DNA of 64,000 bases. It comes from Apostichopus japonicus (Eukaryota > Echinodermata > Holothuroidea > Aspidochirotida > Stichopodidae). This document shows, piece after piece, positions 35,801 through 50,800 of the stretch; position 1 is the first letter of the stretch; each line of letters starts with the position of its first letter. The position numbers and the translations under genes are program-made. The notes under the pieces were generated by a model. That model was given only the letters and a program-made list of their open reading frames with translations. It was not told where the DNA came from and did not search any database. Where the stretch lies: positions 20,918,303-20,982,302 of the forward strand of contig NC_092581.1 in the NCBI RefSeq assembly GCF_037975245.1, read 5' to 3'.

Positions 35801-38800
35801 ATGTAGTGGTATAAAGGAAGGCCTCTATGCTCATTTGATTCTTATATGCACAGTAATGAAGGCCCCAGTGCTAATTAAAAAAAAAACAAAGGTATAAAAG
35901 GTGTTGTTTTTACTGAACATAGCTTTTAATACAGTACATAATTGGCTTAATGGAACATGTGCTCATTTTAAAGTATTTTTGTGTTGCAAGCAAATATGCT
36001 AATATGACCATAAATGTTAATGTTTAGTCAAGAAAATATTTCACACCTACGTTACACGTTACAACAATCTAAGAACGTTTTTTTCTCACTCCCAAATTAT
36101 GCTAGTTGTACAATATAGCAAGGCGTATAAACTGGATTGCTGACAGTGTCTTTTTGATAATACTGACATATTAGTTCCTGAAAACCTGCACATTTGTCAC
36201 AATTTTCAAATTTTTGTTTAAGATTCTACACTTACCTAGCTCCAATAAATACACCCCCATCTGAAGTTGACTCAGTTGCACAACTTGTACTGCCTTTTCT
36301 CAATAGGTTGAGGAGATTAGGATTATCCAGTTGTCCTGGGAGCTTTCCGAGGGGGTAAAGTTCCCAGCGGACCAATTCTAGGAGGGTAAGGAAGAAAAAA
36401 CAAAGAAATCAATGTAGAACTACACAATGAGTGACACAACTTGTTTGGTTTGCACTTTCACCTAATGGTATATATCAGAATAATATATTAGTTACAAATT
36501 AACACTTTTAAAGGAGTTAATTACACAATTTAATAATTATTATCATTAATAAGTGACAATTTAAAGAGTACCTTAATAGCATACCTTTTGAATCAGTTCT
36601 TAGTAACTGTGGCATGAATATCAATATACAGAACACATAAATCTTAAGACTTATGTATATCTTAAAGTTTATCAGTACTTAGTCGCTGCAAATTACTCAT
36701 GCTGCCTGAATTTGTCAAACAAACTTTCCTTTGTTCTACATCTCCAATACACTAACAGACATTGAGGAGTGTTACATAAGCTAAATATATATTTCACTGA
36801 GGAAAATTAGTTTGTGGAGGGGGAGGGGGGGGGGTAGAAAAATATTTCAGCATTAATGGTTTCTGTATTTGTTGGCCAAATTTAAACTTTGACCTTTCCA
36901 GCTAACTGCACTAAAAGCTCAGTGAAAATGACAGCGTTTTATGCAATTTTCATATCTGTATTCATTATTTTATTGTACCAGCCCAGGACATTTGGAATAT
37001 TATTAGAACTATGGAATACCAAGCAAGATGGTGAGAATGATAGCTGACTTAAAAGAAGGGTTCCAATGTGCAGTCATTGATGAGAAAGAGAACTCTGGTA
37101 GAAATATTATTTTTAGAGGCAAGGTTATTTTATATTTTCGGGAGCGCGGGTCCAGGAATGAGGGTTGACTACAGGGCGCCATTCCTAACATTGTATTTAA
37201 TATTTAAACTTCCCGTCCTGGTTGGCTTCATTGCAATTTATAGACACTGGAGGCAGGATCAAATTAGGGCCCTCTTAGGGGGTGTTGTAATGGCTACTAA
37301 ATCAGAGCGGGACTGATTTGAGCAGTACTCAGAGTATAGAGTGCTGTTGGCCCCCTGTTTCGGGTATTCACTCTCGAGATTCTTGCGAGCCATGCTTTCC
37401 ACGCCCTGGTACGTAGTTTATTTATTGTTTAGTTAAATTGTAACCCTGCTCCTTGTTTCAATTGTGCGTTATATTTGTTTACGGCAGAAAGACACTGCCT
37501 TATTTTTGTCAAGTGCTTGTTTTAAGTTAATTAATTTAATTGGTGAATGAGACCTAGTTCTCTAAACTATATTCTTCTTTATTTTTGTGTATTGGTTCAA
37601 GCGCTGCTGGCATTAGTCTTCGCCTCCCCCTCTCCCCTTCACCTGACATCATGTGGCCTTCAGCTGCCAGATAACCCACGATACTGCTCGGCCGGGGTTC
37701 AGGAAAGCCCTACCCTGCGGTGTTACAATACTTTGTTAGTAAAATTCCAAACTTTAAATATGTTTTAACTCAGTTTTCGTTTTGTAATTTGTGCATGCCA
37801 TGCATCATATTTAAGACGTAGAAATACTACCAGACCAGTTAATCCATTTGCTGAATTTATTGACAGACACCGTCAAAAATGTGGGGAGATGGGGGGTGGG
37901 GAAATGGTCCAATGGCGGCAGCAGAACAGACTGTGTTAAATTGATTAAAAGATTTGTCCAATTAGACTAGCATAGTTTGGACTACTGTACCTAATACTGA
38001 CATTTAACTGCAAATGTTATGAACAGACTTTGTTGGTTGCATGTAACAATGCACATTAATAATGAAGAGATGGGCTTTACCAAACTCATTTGAAATTGAA
38101 TGTTTTCTAAAATCTGAACAATGAGAAAGTAAATCCTGTCTTCAGGAAACAGATAGATTGGTCAAAAACTGTTTTATTTTCACTTTAACATTTTAGAAAC
38201 AGTCAATATGCTACATGTATACAGTACGGCACGCAGGGAATAATTAAGCGTTCAATTTTGCGCAGCAATTTGCCAGGTTTGTGTGCTGCTCATGAAATAT
38301 TGGAATTTGTTTAATTCAGTGACATACCATAACTTATATTGATATTTGCATATATTTTTTTCATACGTGGTAACAGTGGTATAAGGTATTCGCTTTACTC
38401 GCATCTTTTAAACCATGCCAATCATGTATGTATCCATTTATACACCACCAGTGTGTATAATGCCAATAAATAAAGTTAGTTTAATAAGTTTTACCCACTG
38501 CAGAGCAAATATTGCTGACCCTGCAGACCTATACAAACAAATTCCCTCGGCAAGGAACTTAACAATATCAACGAGTGCTGAACTGATATTTAGTGAACCA
38601 TACAAGCAGCATATGACTCATGGCTTACCAGGTACAACAATTGTTTTTACAATACACATGCATAAAAAAGAAATGAAGGCACATTGGGTGACTTTACAGT
38701 AACACTTGGCATCAAATAATGCTATATTAAATATGAATTTGACTGAACATTACACTTTAAAAATTTACAAAAATTACCACTTTTTAAACATTCAAAACAC

Positions 38801-41800
38801 AGTACGATCAACAAGTCCTGTAAGCATGCATGACCAATCCATTAAAACTATTTTGGATTATCGCACAATCACAACATATCATGATGAGTAAGGAGTTTGA
38901 TACGATGATTCCATCACTTCAAAAACCCTTTGCAATCAACACTGCTTTTATGACATCACATATTTGCAGTTGTCCTTTAAATAACCAGAATGCAAAAATG
39001 CATTGTGGTTTCGATGATGTAACATGAGCAGTTTTCTTCATGCATCTGACATAATGTAAAGTGAGGGTGTACATGTTTTCAAGGCTTCCACATTTGATCT
39101 CTGATGACCCCAAATGACCTTTTAACTCCACCAAAAAAAAAAAGGCTTATTTTATTTAATGTGGTACTTCTACACACTAAATATAAAGTTGGTCTGACCT
39201 TCCCTTCTTGAGATATCGTGCTTAGAAGGTTTTCACAATTTGACCCCTGGTAACCCCAAATGACCTTTCACCTCCACCAAAAACAATAGGCTTCTTGTAC
39301 TTATGTGGTACTTCTACACACTAAATATGAAGTTGGTCTAACCTTCCCTTCTTGAGATATCATGTTTACAAGCTGGGTGTCACAAACGCACCCACACACA
39401 CACATACAAACGCCATGAATGCAAAGGTTACAATTATCATCAAAACCAAACACATATCTTTTATTCTTAAATTGATAAGTTACTTTTTATCTTAAAATGA
39501 ATGACTCCCATGAATGATATAAGTAAGTATGCCCCTTTCTCTATCAGGGTTCACTAACAATTCACATGTTGAGAATCACCTTGACAAGGAATGCCGTAAG
39601 GCCGTAAGGCGAGGTAAACCCATTGATGAACAAAACGGGATACTTTTGGTTGGTCCCCTGACATGCTGTCAGCTCTATATATAACTTGTTAAGACCTTGT
39701 TAAGTCCTTGTTAAGACATATTTTATTATTGTTCATGTCATCAGAATTATGGTGCCTTTGTGATATACAAAATAGCAAATATTGCATTTTAAAGCCAAAC
39801 AAAGATATGTATTACAAAGCCTGAATAGTTTGACAATATCCTGTTAGGGGGTTGAAGCAGGTTTCATATGAACGTCAGAAGCCTATAAATCTTACTGAAA
39901 TATAAGCAAATCATGTGAACAATAGGGAAATGTTTGGGGTGAAGATTATTTAAGTCAAGTAGTGTATTTGTATATTAAAGGATTAATTTATGCAGATTTT
40001 CAGTCTTGATTTGTCATAGTCCAATATGAAAGGAACAAATTCAGTGCTAGTAACCTAGTATAGTGGTACACCAAAAAAAATTGTGCTTTTCTAATCAGGT
40101 TTTGCATCTGCAAGTCTGATCAAATGGTCTGTGCAGTGAACTAAGTGGTCCAGCCACTTTAACTGATGAGCCTCAAATATCCACAGGGTTATTTCTAAAT
40201 GGAATTGGAAGTGACAGGTTTTATCAAAAATAATTTTGTGTCTACCATTAAATTTTTGTTAAAGGTCAACTTAAACAAAGTTAATATTAAAGCTGTGTGT
40301 ACAAAGAAATGAAGCTATGCTGTGCACTGTACTGTAAAAGTATGTGAAGTGGAGGATACATTAAAGATGTTTAGTGTAGCATCATGTGGTGTGATGTGCA
40401 CTGTAGTGCAGTCTAATGTACAGTAGTGTACACTACACTATACTACTGGTGTTTTGTACATGATAGTGTGCAGTAGTAATCTGAAGCAGTATAAACTACA
40501 CTATACTATTAGTGTGGTATAGTATACACTATGATGCACACTATTGGTATAGTGTGGTGTTGTGTAATGTTGACTGTAGTGTACAGTATTGTAATAAAGA
40601 TAGTGGTATGTAGTGTACACTACTATATAATACAGTACACTATTGAGACTGTACTGTAATATACTGTAGTGTGGCATGGTGTGGGTGTACTGTAGGCTAT
40701 TGAAGCATGGACTGGTCTGGTGAAAGGCCCGGTGTTTGGAAGAGTTGGTGAAGTTTGTTTTTGTACTTAATTCATGAAATAATTTATGTTGAAAGGAAGA
40801 CATAAGGGATGAGCAATTTTCAGAGTACACACTAGTGTACTCTATAATCGAGTACACTTGGTAGTAACAACTACTAGTGTACTCTATAATAGAGTACACT
40901 TGGTAGTTACAACTACTAGTGTATTCTATAATAGAGTACACTTGGTAGTAACAACTACTAGTGTACTCTATAATAGAGTACACTTGGTAGTAACAACTAC
41001 TAGTGTACTCTACTCTAGAGTACACTTGGTAGTTACAACTACTAGTGTACTCTATAATAGAGTACACTTGGTAGTTACAACTACTAGTGTACTCTATAAT
41101 AGAGTACACATGGTAGTTACAACTACTAGTGTACTCTATAATAGAGTACACTTGGTAGTTACAACTACTAGTGTATTCTATAATAGAGTACACTTGGTAG
41201 TAACAACTACTAGTGTACTCTACTCTAGAGTACACTTGGTAGTTACAACTACTAGTGTACTCTATAATAGAGTACACTTGGTAGTTACAACTACTAGTGT
41301 ACTCTATAATAGAGTACACTTGGTAGTTACAACTACTAGTGTACTATATAATAGAGTACACTTGGTAGTTACAACTACTAGTGTACTCTATTATAGAGTA
41401 AACTTGGTTGTTACAACTACTAGTGTACTCTATTATAGAGTACACTTGGTAGTTACAACTACTAGTGTATTCTATAATAGAGTACACAAGGTAGTTACAA
41501 CTACTAGTGTACTCTATTATAGAGTACACTAGTACTCTATTATAGAGTACACTAGTAGTTACAGCTACTAGTGTACTCTATACTAGAGTAATAGTTGGTA
41601 GTTAAGGATTCCAAAATCTAAGATTAAAATATATTTCATTAACAGAGCTAATTAATCCACTTTCCCGCTGACTCTTATTCAATTTCTTTGCCTGAGTGCA
41701 TTGTGCAACAATATGTCACAGACTGCATTTTGAAATTGATGAATTATGTAATTTGATGTTAATTAGGTATGATCAATTGCATTATTTGATGATTATTAGG

Positions 41801-44800
41801 TATGATCAATTATGTTATTTGATGATTATTAGGTATGATCAATTATGTTATTTGATGTTTATAGGGTACGGTCAATTATATTATTTGATGTTCATGAGGT
41901 ATGACCAATTCACTCTCATCAAAACTTAACAACCGCTAATGTCAATTACAGGAGTCCTGTAATATATTACATTAAAAAGCAAATATAAGATAAATCACTG
42001 ACCGTGGTGTGTGTTCACCACTGTGATATCGCAAATTATTGCACAGTGTGTTTATTCAATGAAATGAAATAAATTTTTACATTTTTACATCAACACAAAA
42101 TGGCAACAATTGTTTTTCTGTTTATGTGGTGTATTAGACAGATTATTCATTTTGAGGGGTGTGGATGGTATGAGCAACCCTGCTTATCCCTTTTAAGGGT
42201 TGTGGATGGCATGAGCAACCCTGTTTATTCCTTTTGAGGGGTGCGAATGGTATGAGAAACCCTGTTTATCCCTTTTGAGGGGTGTGGATGGCATGAGCAA
42301 CCCTGTTTATCCTTTTTGAGGGGTGTGGATAGCATGAGCAACCCTAATTATCCCTTTTGAGGGGTGTGGATGGCATGAGCAACCCTGCTTATCCTTTTTG
42401 AGGAGTGCGGATGGCATGAGAAACCCTGATTATCCCTTTTGAGGGGTGTGGATAGCATGAGCAACCCTGTTATCCCTTTTGAGGGGTGTGGATGGCATGA
42501 GCAACCCTGTTTATCCTTTTTGAGGGGTGTGGATGGCATGAGCAACCCTGTTATCCCTATTGAGGGGTGTGGATGGCATGAGCAACCCTGTTTATCCTTT
42601 TTGAGGGGTGTGGATGGCATGAGAAACCCTGATTATCCCTTTTGAGGGGTGTGGATAGCATGAGCAACCCTGTTTATCCCTTTTGAGGGGTTTGGATAGC
42701 ATGAGAAACCTTGATTATCCCTTTTGAGGGGTGTGGATGGCATGAGCAACCCTGTTTATCATTTTTGAGGGGTGTGGATAGCATGAGAAACCCTGTTTAT
42801 CCCTTTTGAAGGGTGTGGATGGCATGAGCAACCCTGTTTATCCTTTTTGAGGGGTGTGGATAGTATGAGCAACCCTGTTTATCCTTTTTGAGGGGTGTGG
42901 ATGGCATGAGCAACCCTGTTTATCCTTTTTGAGGGGTGTGGATAGCATGAGAAACCCTGTTTATCCCTTTTGAAGGGTGTAGATGGCATGAGCAACCCTG
43001 TTTATCCCTTTTGAAGGGTGTGGATGGCAGGAGCAACCCTGTTTATCCCTTTTGAGGGGTGTGGATGGCATGAGCAACCCTGTTTATCCTTTTTGAGGGG
43101 TGTGGAGAGCATGAGAAACCCTGCTTATCCCTTTTGAGGGGTGTGGATGGCATGAGCAACGCTGTTGCCTGTAGACATGTATTGCTCAGGGGCAGATCTG
43201 GGATTTTACAAAAAAGTGGGTAAGTTTCAAGTTTATTAAAAATCCAGTATGTATACATGAAAGTACATATTTATAAATAGGATATAAACAAGGTACGGGC
43301 CACCGATCCCACCTGGGGGTTAGTTGGTCCTCACCAGAAGAAAACTGGTGCAATCTGAGGCATATCTAGGACTATGACTGTAGGTAAATTACATATAAGC
43401 AAGGATAAAGGCTTATAACTAACTTAGTTTTCTGTGAGGTTAAAAAGAATAGGAGGGGGGTGGAGGTCGGAGGGTGGAGGTGATGGGAACGTTTGCACCA
43501 TGCCTGCTGCTAGCCATACATCCTTATGCTTCATTTTATAAGGTGAACACAAAGTTGATGATGTAACAAAATACCCACTCCACTTTCTCAATAATTATTT
43601 TGTCCACTCCATTCATTTTAGTAAAACATTGCACAACATTCAGTTTGTTGTTTCCCATTTTCCACATAACAAAAACCGAAAATTAAGGCAAAATTCTTAC
43701 CAGAAGCTTTGGACCATGCTTCACGACAACAACTGTTCAGCTTTGCAAAATCTTCTCTTTCCAACATTTCCATATTTTCCACAACTTCAGGGGCAAAGGT
43801 CACTTCCAAAGCATCTGATGTTGGCTCTGTACTGCCTTCATCCTGACTATCAACTAGTGATGAATTAAAACCAACTTGCATCAAAGCAAGCAGTTTTTGT
43901 TTTAGCAAACTTGGTAGATTACAACCAATTGTTGACAGCAAGCTGTGTTGAAACATAAGACAGACCAGATGGATGCAATATAGGACATAAAATGGGGAAT
44001 GGGGGGGGGGTGGTTCTTGATTATTACTGCTTAACAGCAGAATTAATTTAAAATGACAGGTTTTTTACATTAGATATCAAATTATCCTGAATAAACATAC
44101 AGAGATGCAAATATTGCTTAACTAGTCTTTCGAAGCATCTTATGTACTTCACTCAATGTAAATGCATATTCATACATTACTGGATAGTCTGGTTGCCCTC
44201 AAAATTCACTTGCCAAATAGCCAAAGGCCAATGATGACAATAACTACAGGTATGGAAACTGATAGAACAACCATGATCAAAGCAAAATTCTTTACCAATG
44301 CTTGCAAAAAAATGCCCTTCAGACCAATAAGATGAACCTTCTGTCTTCAGGAGTTCTATTGAGGTACAGGTAGTAGACCATGAACTTTAAGCATTTTGTA
44401 AAAATAATTACATGTACATGTGGCTTTCTCTAGCTTCCACCTACCTACCCTCAATCCCTATCCCCTTGCCTACCCCCATCCCTATCTCCTTGACTAGCCC
44501 CATCCATATCCCCTTGACTACCCTCCCAATACCTATCCCCTAGCCTACCCCCAACTTATCCCCTTACCTACCCCCAAACCATATCCCCTTACCTTACCCC
44601 AAACTCTATCCCCTTACCAACCCCCAATCCCTATCCCCTTGCCTACCCTCCCAATCACTATCCCCTTGCCTACCCCCAACTTATCCCCTTACCTACCCCC
44701 AAACCATATCCCCTTACCTTACCCCAAACTCTATCCCCTTACCAACCCCCAATCCCCATCCTCTTGCCTACGCCCAAACCCTTTCCCTTGCCTACCCCCA

Positions 44801-47800
44801 AACCATATCCCCTTACCTACCCCCAAACCATATCCCCTTACCTACCCCAACCCTATCCCCTTGCCTACTCCCATCCCTACCCCCAATCCCTTTCTCCTCG
44901 CCTAAACCAAATCTTTCTATCCCCTTACCTACCCCCGACCCCGACCCCAATCCCTACCCCCTTGTCATATTCTGTTTCTACCTCTTTTCCCTTATCCAAG
45001 TCAATGAAAGTCAGAAACTTACGTGTTTAAGGCAGTTTTAGTGTACTTGTTTACTTCTGTGACACATGCAATGAGAACTGGATGCCAACTTGTATCTAGA
45101 ACTTGAACATTTATGGTCCTTGACAGCACGCTGTTGGTAAGTAATGAGTTACCTAGAGGTGAGAGACCAACGAAAAATAATTCAACATTATCAAAGTGGG
45201 TAGAAAATGTTGGAAACTGTTGGCGTAGATCCCTTGTTAAGAAGTTCAACAATGACTTCCTGCGCAAATTGAAATTAACTAGTCAATCACTTGTTTTAGT
45301 TCTTGAAAAATTGAAAACTCCTACATTTATGTCATGTTTTTGCTATGATCAACACAAAGGAAATGCGTGGATGCCATTCACCAATTTCTTGAATCTAAGG
45401 ATATCCTGTTCTGCTTTGATGACTAATGTGACATTTTCTTTGTATCACCTTGTCAAAGGATACACAAAATTAAGAAGTTACACAAGAGCAAAGAAAATGT
45501 GAAGTAATTTTGAAAAATGTGCAGTATTTACAGAATATGGTAAACTATTAATGAACATATGCATCATCCACATATCATGAGCATTACAAGAAGAAGGTGT
45601 GCAGTATTGACAGAACATGTGTAAATATTAAGGAATATGTGCAGGCTGCTGAAGATTAAACAGGTGCATAATACCCACATATCATGAGCAGCACCTAAAG
45701 AACATGTACAGTGGCTACAGAACATGTGCAGTATTGACAGAACATGTGTAAATATTAAAGAATATGTGCAGGCTGCCGGAGATTAAACAGGTGCATTATC
45801 CACATATCATGAGCAGCACCTAAAGAACATGTACAGTGGCTACAGAACATGTGCAGTATTGACAGAACATGTGTAAATATTAAAGAATATGTGCAGGCTG
45901 CTGAAGATTAAACAGACCTTACCCACATATCATGAGCAGCACCTAAAGAACATGTACAGTGGCTACAGAACATGTGCAGTATTGACAGAACATGTGCAGT
46001 ATTGACAGAACATGTGTAAATATTAAAGAATATGTGCAGGCTGCTGAAGATTAAACAGACCTTACCCACATATCATGAGCAGCACCTAAAGAACATGTAC
46101 AGTGGCTACAGAACATGTGCAGTATTGACAGAACATGTGCAGTATTGACAGAACATGTGTAAATATTAAAGAATATGTGCAGGCTGCTGGAGATTAAACA
46201 GGTGCATTACCCACATATCATGAGCAGCACCTAAAGAACATGTACAGTGGCTACAGAACATGTGCAGTATTGACAGAACATGTGTAAATATTAAAGAATA
46301 TGTGCAGGCTGCTGGAGATTAAACAGGTGCATAATACCCACATATCATGAGAAGCACCTAAAGAACATGTACTGTACAGTGGCTACAGAACATGTGCAGT
46401 ATTGACAGAACATGTGTAAATATTAAAGAATATGTGCAGGCTGCTGGAGATTAAACAGGTGCATTACCCACATATCATGAGCAGCACCTAAAGAACATGT
46501 ACAGTGGCACCAGAACATGTGCAGTATTGACAGAACATGTGTAAATATTAAAGAATATGTGCAGGCTGCTGGAGATTAAACAGGTGCATTACCCACATAT
46601 CATGAGCAGCACATAAAGAACATGTACAGTGGCTACAGAACATGTGCAGTATTGACAGAACATGTGCAGTATTGACAGAACATGTGCAGTATTGACAGAA
46701 CATGTGTAAATATTAAAGAATATGTGCAGGCTGCTGGAGATTAAACAGGTGCATTACCCACATATCATGAGCAGCACCTAAAGAACATGTACAGTAGCAC
46801 CAGAACATGTGCAGTATTGACAGAACATGTGCAGTATTGACAGAACATGTGCAAAGACTTAAAGAACATGTTCAGACTGCAGAACATACAGAAGATGTGC
46901 AGTACCCACATATCATGAGCAGCACCTAAAGAACATATGCAGTGATGAAATAACATGTGCAGTATTATTTGAACATGTGTAATACTATCAGAACATGTAC
47001 AGAACAGTCAGAACATGTGGATTACTTACACGATATGTTGAGTAGTTTACATAGCATGTTGAGTACTCAGGGAGTATATGGAGTACTTATGGCATATTTA
47101 CATGAGTACTTACATAGCATGTTGAGTACTCATTGAGTATAGATGGAGTACGTATGGCATATTTACATGAGTACTTACATAGCATGTTGAGTACTCATGG
47201 AGTATATGGAGTACGTATGGCATATTTACATGAGTACTTACATAGCATGTTGAGTACTCATGGAGTATAGATGGAGTACTTATGGCATATTTACATGAGT
47301 ACTTACATAGCATGTTGAGTACTCATTGAGTATAGATGGAGTACTTATGGCACATTAACATGAGTACTTACATAGCATGTTGAGTACTCATTGAGTATAG
47401 ATGGAGTACGTATGGCATATTTACATGAGTACTTACATAGCATGTTGAGTACTCATTGAGTATAGATGGAGTACTTATGGCACATTAACATGAGTACTTA
47501 CATAGCATGTTGAGTACTCATTGAGTATAGATGGAGTACTTATGGCATATTTACATGAGTACTTACATAGCATGTTGAGTACTCATGGAGTATAGATGGA
47601 GTACTTATGGCATATTTACATGAGTACTTACATAGCATGTTGAGTACTCATTGAGTATAGATGGAGTACTTATGGCACATTAACATGAGTACTTACATAG
47701 CATGTTGAGTACTCATTGAGTATAGATGGAGTACTTATGGCATATTTACATGAGTACTTACATAGCATGAGTACTTACTTACATGCTGTAACTTGTAGAG

Positions 47801-50800
47801 TACCTAGAGATCATCTTCAGCAGATATTATCATACAGTATACTGCAGATTTTAATCATCACATACAGGACATAGAGAATAGGCGGTGCTTCATAGAGAGC
47901 ATAGCATGTACTACATACATACACAACACGCACATAACTTCCATAACACATAACACTTGTACACAAGTCTCTCTCTTACACTGAAAATGCCACATAGGTC
48001 ATGCCAACATCACCCCTTCTTTCTCTAAATCCTCCAAAACATTTGGCAACATTTTTGCATATATAAGTGACCTCCTAAATATACTTCACTCCTATGTGGG
48101 ACTCCCATATAAATAATTCTAGTAAAAATCATATCGATCCTGACATACTCTTGTGATCCTCTTATTTATTACCATTCTCACAACCCCCTCCCAAGCCCCC
48201 TTCACATCCCCACCCTTACAACTTACTGACTTACCATCAACTAATGGCATGGCTGTGCAGATAGCATTGATCCATCCTAATGTTAAATTATTTGTGCAAT
48301 CTTCTGTATTCTGGGATGTTTTGCTAAGTCTCTTCACCAAGGCAAGCATTAATATAGGTAACAATTTCTTTTGGCAGACAACCTCTAAAATAGGTTTCCA
48401 GAATAGCTGCAGAAACTTGTTCAATTCAACCCTGTCATCCACTTCAGTGACAGCTTCTACAAAATAAAGATAATTTCTTTGTTACAAATATCAAAAAAAC
48501 TTTGGAAACACATAAGTGAAGAACCAAATATGGAATGAAGAACTAAGAACTACTTCAAGAGTCATTTAAATCCCTGCTTCCCATTTTTTCCTGAACAATC
48601 CACATTGTGATTTCCTTAAGTTAGCCAAGACTCATAAATTTCTAAGGCCTTAAGTAACCCAATAATATATACTTCTCAGTGATTGATGCTTTAAGTCCAC
48701 ATTGACTGATTTGATTGCAATGGATTGCAAATTGATAGGAAATTAGTAAATAATACACATTCAAATTTTGTTTACGATCAGATTACAGCAGAAAAGTTGT
48801 TTTCTGATCATTTCCATTTTCTCTTCCACTGCTATTTGTGAGTCTCTACCCATAATTGGGAAGCTTAGATGTGAACTCAGTCAAAGTTGCCAGTTGCAAA
48901 AAACAACATTTAAGAAAAAAAACATTTACATGCATATCAAAGATAATGCTACAGTGACATGGTCTATCAAGGGAAGAATCATTTTCAGTTTCTAATCTCA
49001 TTTAATGCCCATTCTACTAAAAGACAATAGCATTTTACAATCATGTGAGAATGATTAGTTTAAATAATCTCAAGCTCATTCATTGTCATTTGATTCCTGT
49101 TTCATAGATACCAATTAATTCTATCAAAGGATTTAATACTGTCTCAACAACTTCTGGTTCCTTTCTCATTTGCATTGCCTTTTGTGTGATTCAATGCACC
49201 ATAACTTAACAAATATGTCCCAAAGGTAAGTATTTTTATAAATTGCTAGTAGTTTAGAAAGCCTTTTCCTGGAGGTCCTGATCTTCACAATTTGTGTTGG
49301 CATTGACGGTTATTAAAATAGACAATAAGACATATCAGTAGTCAGTGTGGATAACTACTAATGATTGATGAAATTTGAGTATGTGTGATGACCCCTGACC
49401 ATTATCTGACTTTGTAGAATGTTTGAGTGCAACACTGATGACATTTAATCACCATCATATGCTGACTTACCACAAACATGCAACTCCAAATCACTAAAGA
49501 TTTCATGGGGGGGGGGGGGAGATATTCTGAGACCACTACAAACTCTTTAAATATCAAGTGGGCTAAACTGAAACTGCCATGAAGGAAAAACACATCTAGG
49601 CTATTGAAAAAACCTTTTGTATGACAGATTACACAAATTTTACACCCCAACTCCTAACCCTAACCCTAACCCCCCCCCCTCCACCCTAGGTACTCCATCC
49701 TACACATATCAAAACAATACACAGCACACTCTGCTTCAAAATAGTGAAATCCCCCACTTCCTGCCTAATGAACCCACAAGATGGCCAGTATACTAAAGCA
49801 GCTGAACACTTCTTTAATCATCAATTTTATTTGGCTCAATTAAAGATTACATTAAAGAAGATTAATAAGTGAAAAACTGAGGAAGTTTGTTACCCAGATG
49901 CTCTGACATGTGTTTAAATGACCTACATTGACACGTTACCTACGCTTTTATCACATACATACCAAAATTACATTCTCGTTATTAAAAATATTTCAATCAT
50001 TACTTCCTTCTATTGTGAAATGAAACAAGACCATTAAGCTAAATGCCTACAGTACATTGCTAAGTAATCTTGTTGCCCAAATACCTCTACATGTATGTTT
50101 AATAGTTTTAATCACATGTTATGGTAAATTTGAATATTTTACCAACATTTTCAACTATTACTTAATTTTGTAGTAATGATACAGTACTGTACGACTAGTC
50201 AAACTTGCGGCCTACATTGCTTGTAATTTGTAATTTTGTATCATGTAGCATTGTAATATATATCAGAATCAATCCACTCAAGAATGCGATAAATTTAATA
50301 CAATTATCCTTTAGTAGTAGATTATATCCATTGTCCCAGTACTTTACATGTATCCACCCTCTGTAATTATGCTAAATTAAGTTCTTATAAAATAATAAAT
50401 ATTGCTCCTACCTGTGATATTTAATGATTCTGTCTGTTCATCTGTTGCTATCAAATATCCATCAAGTACAAGAGTTGAACAAAATGTGTTCCTGGAAGAA
50501 AAAACAAGCACAGAGGCAGGCATAATTAGTGGAGTGGTGTAAAAGATTCTTTTAATTTTATCATACTGTAAATGAAATGAAGTGTCCAGTGGTGGTATGC
50601 ATACTGTAGCTGGTCAGTAAGATTATGCAATCATGTGTTTCTTTGTTATGCTGTAGACACTCTCTCTTGATGGTATTATCATGGCAATGAGTCATCATGT
50701 TGATAGAGTTCATTTCCTGTACAGGTCATAGTGGTTTGCAGACCTTATGCACATCTGTTTTCTTTTATGGCCGGACCACTCTTTGCCTCTCCTGCTACAT

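Larger units (their letters stand above)
32860..36235 (-). other. LAS1L intron 13
   Basis: Contains a direct duplication of ~131 bp (about 35118-35245 and 35250-35385, motif GACCAGTGAGTA...TGGAATGGA). Downstream lies a short LINE tail (see 35425-35500). The 154-codon minus-strand frame at 33839-34303 shows no family signature. No other structure seen. Confidence 0.5.
36378..43700 (-). other. LAS1L intron 12 (7.3 kb)
   Basis: Holds a GC-richer tract at 37280-37730 (possible LTR-like remnant, not proven), a dispersed repeat at 38990-39450, a TGTACACT-rich tract at about 40330-40680, and three minisatellites (40823-41600, 41736-41900, 42150-43165). No exon or other gene recognised. Confidence 0.5.

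Noticed and set aside
37009-37770. Possible solo LTR (TGTTGTAATGG near 37282 to GGTGTTACA near 37727)
   Set aside because: TG...CA ends are suggestive, but there is no matching target duplication, no tRNA primer site and no second copy to compare.
40501-41532. Long frames on both strands (272 and 224 codons)
   Set aside because: Caused by the 42-bp palindromic array, a multiple of three; coding on both strands at once with the same repeat is not credible.
44639-45030. Pro/Leu/Tyr-rich plus-strand frames
   Set aside because: Translation of the CTACCCCC tandem tract.
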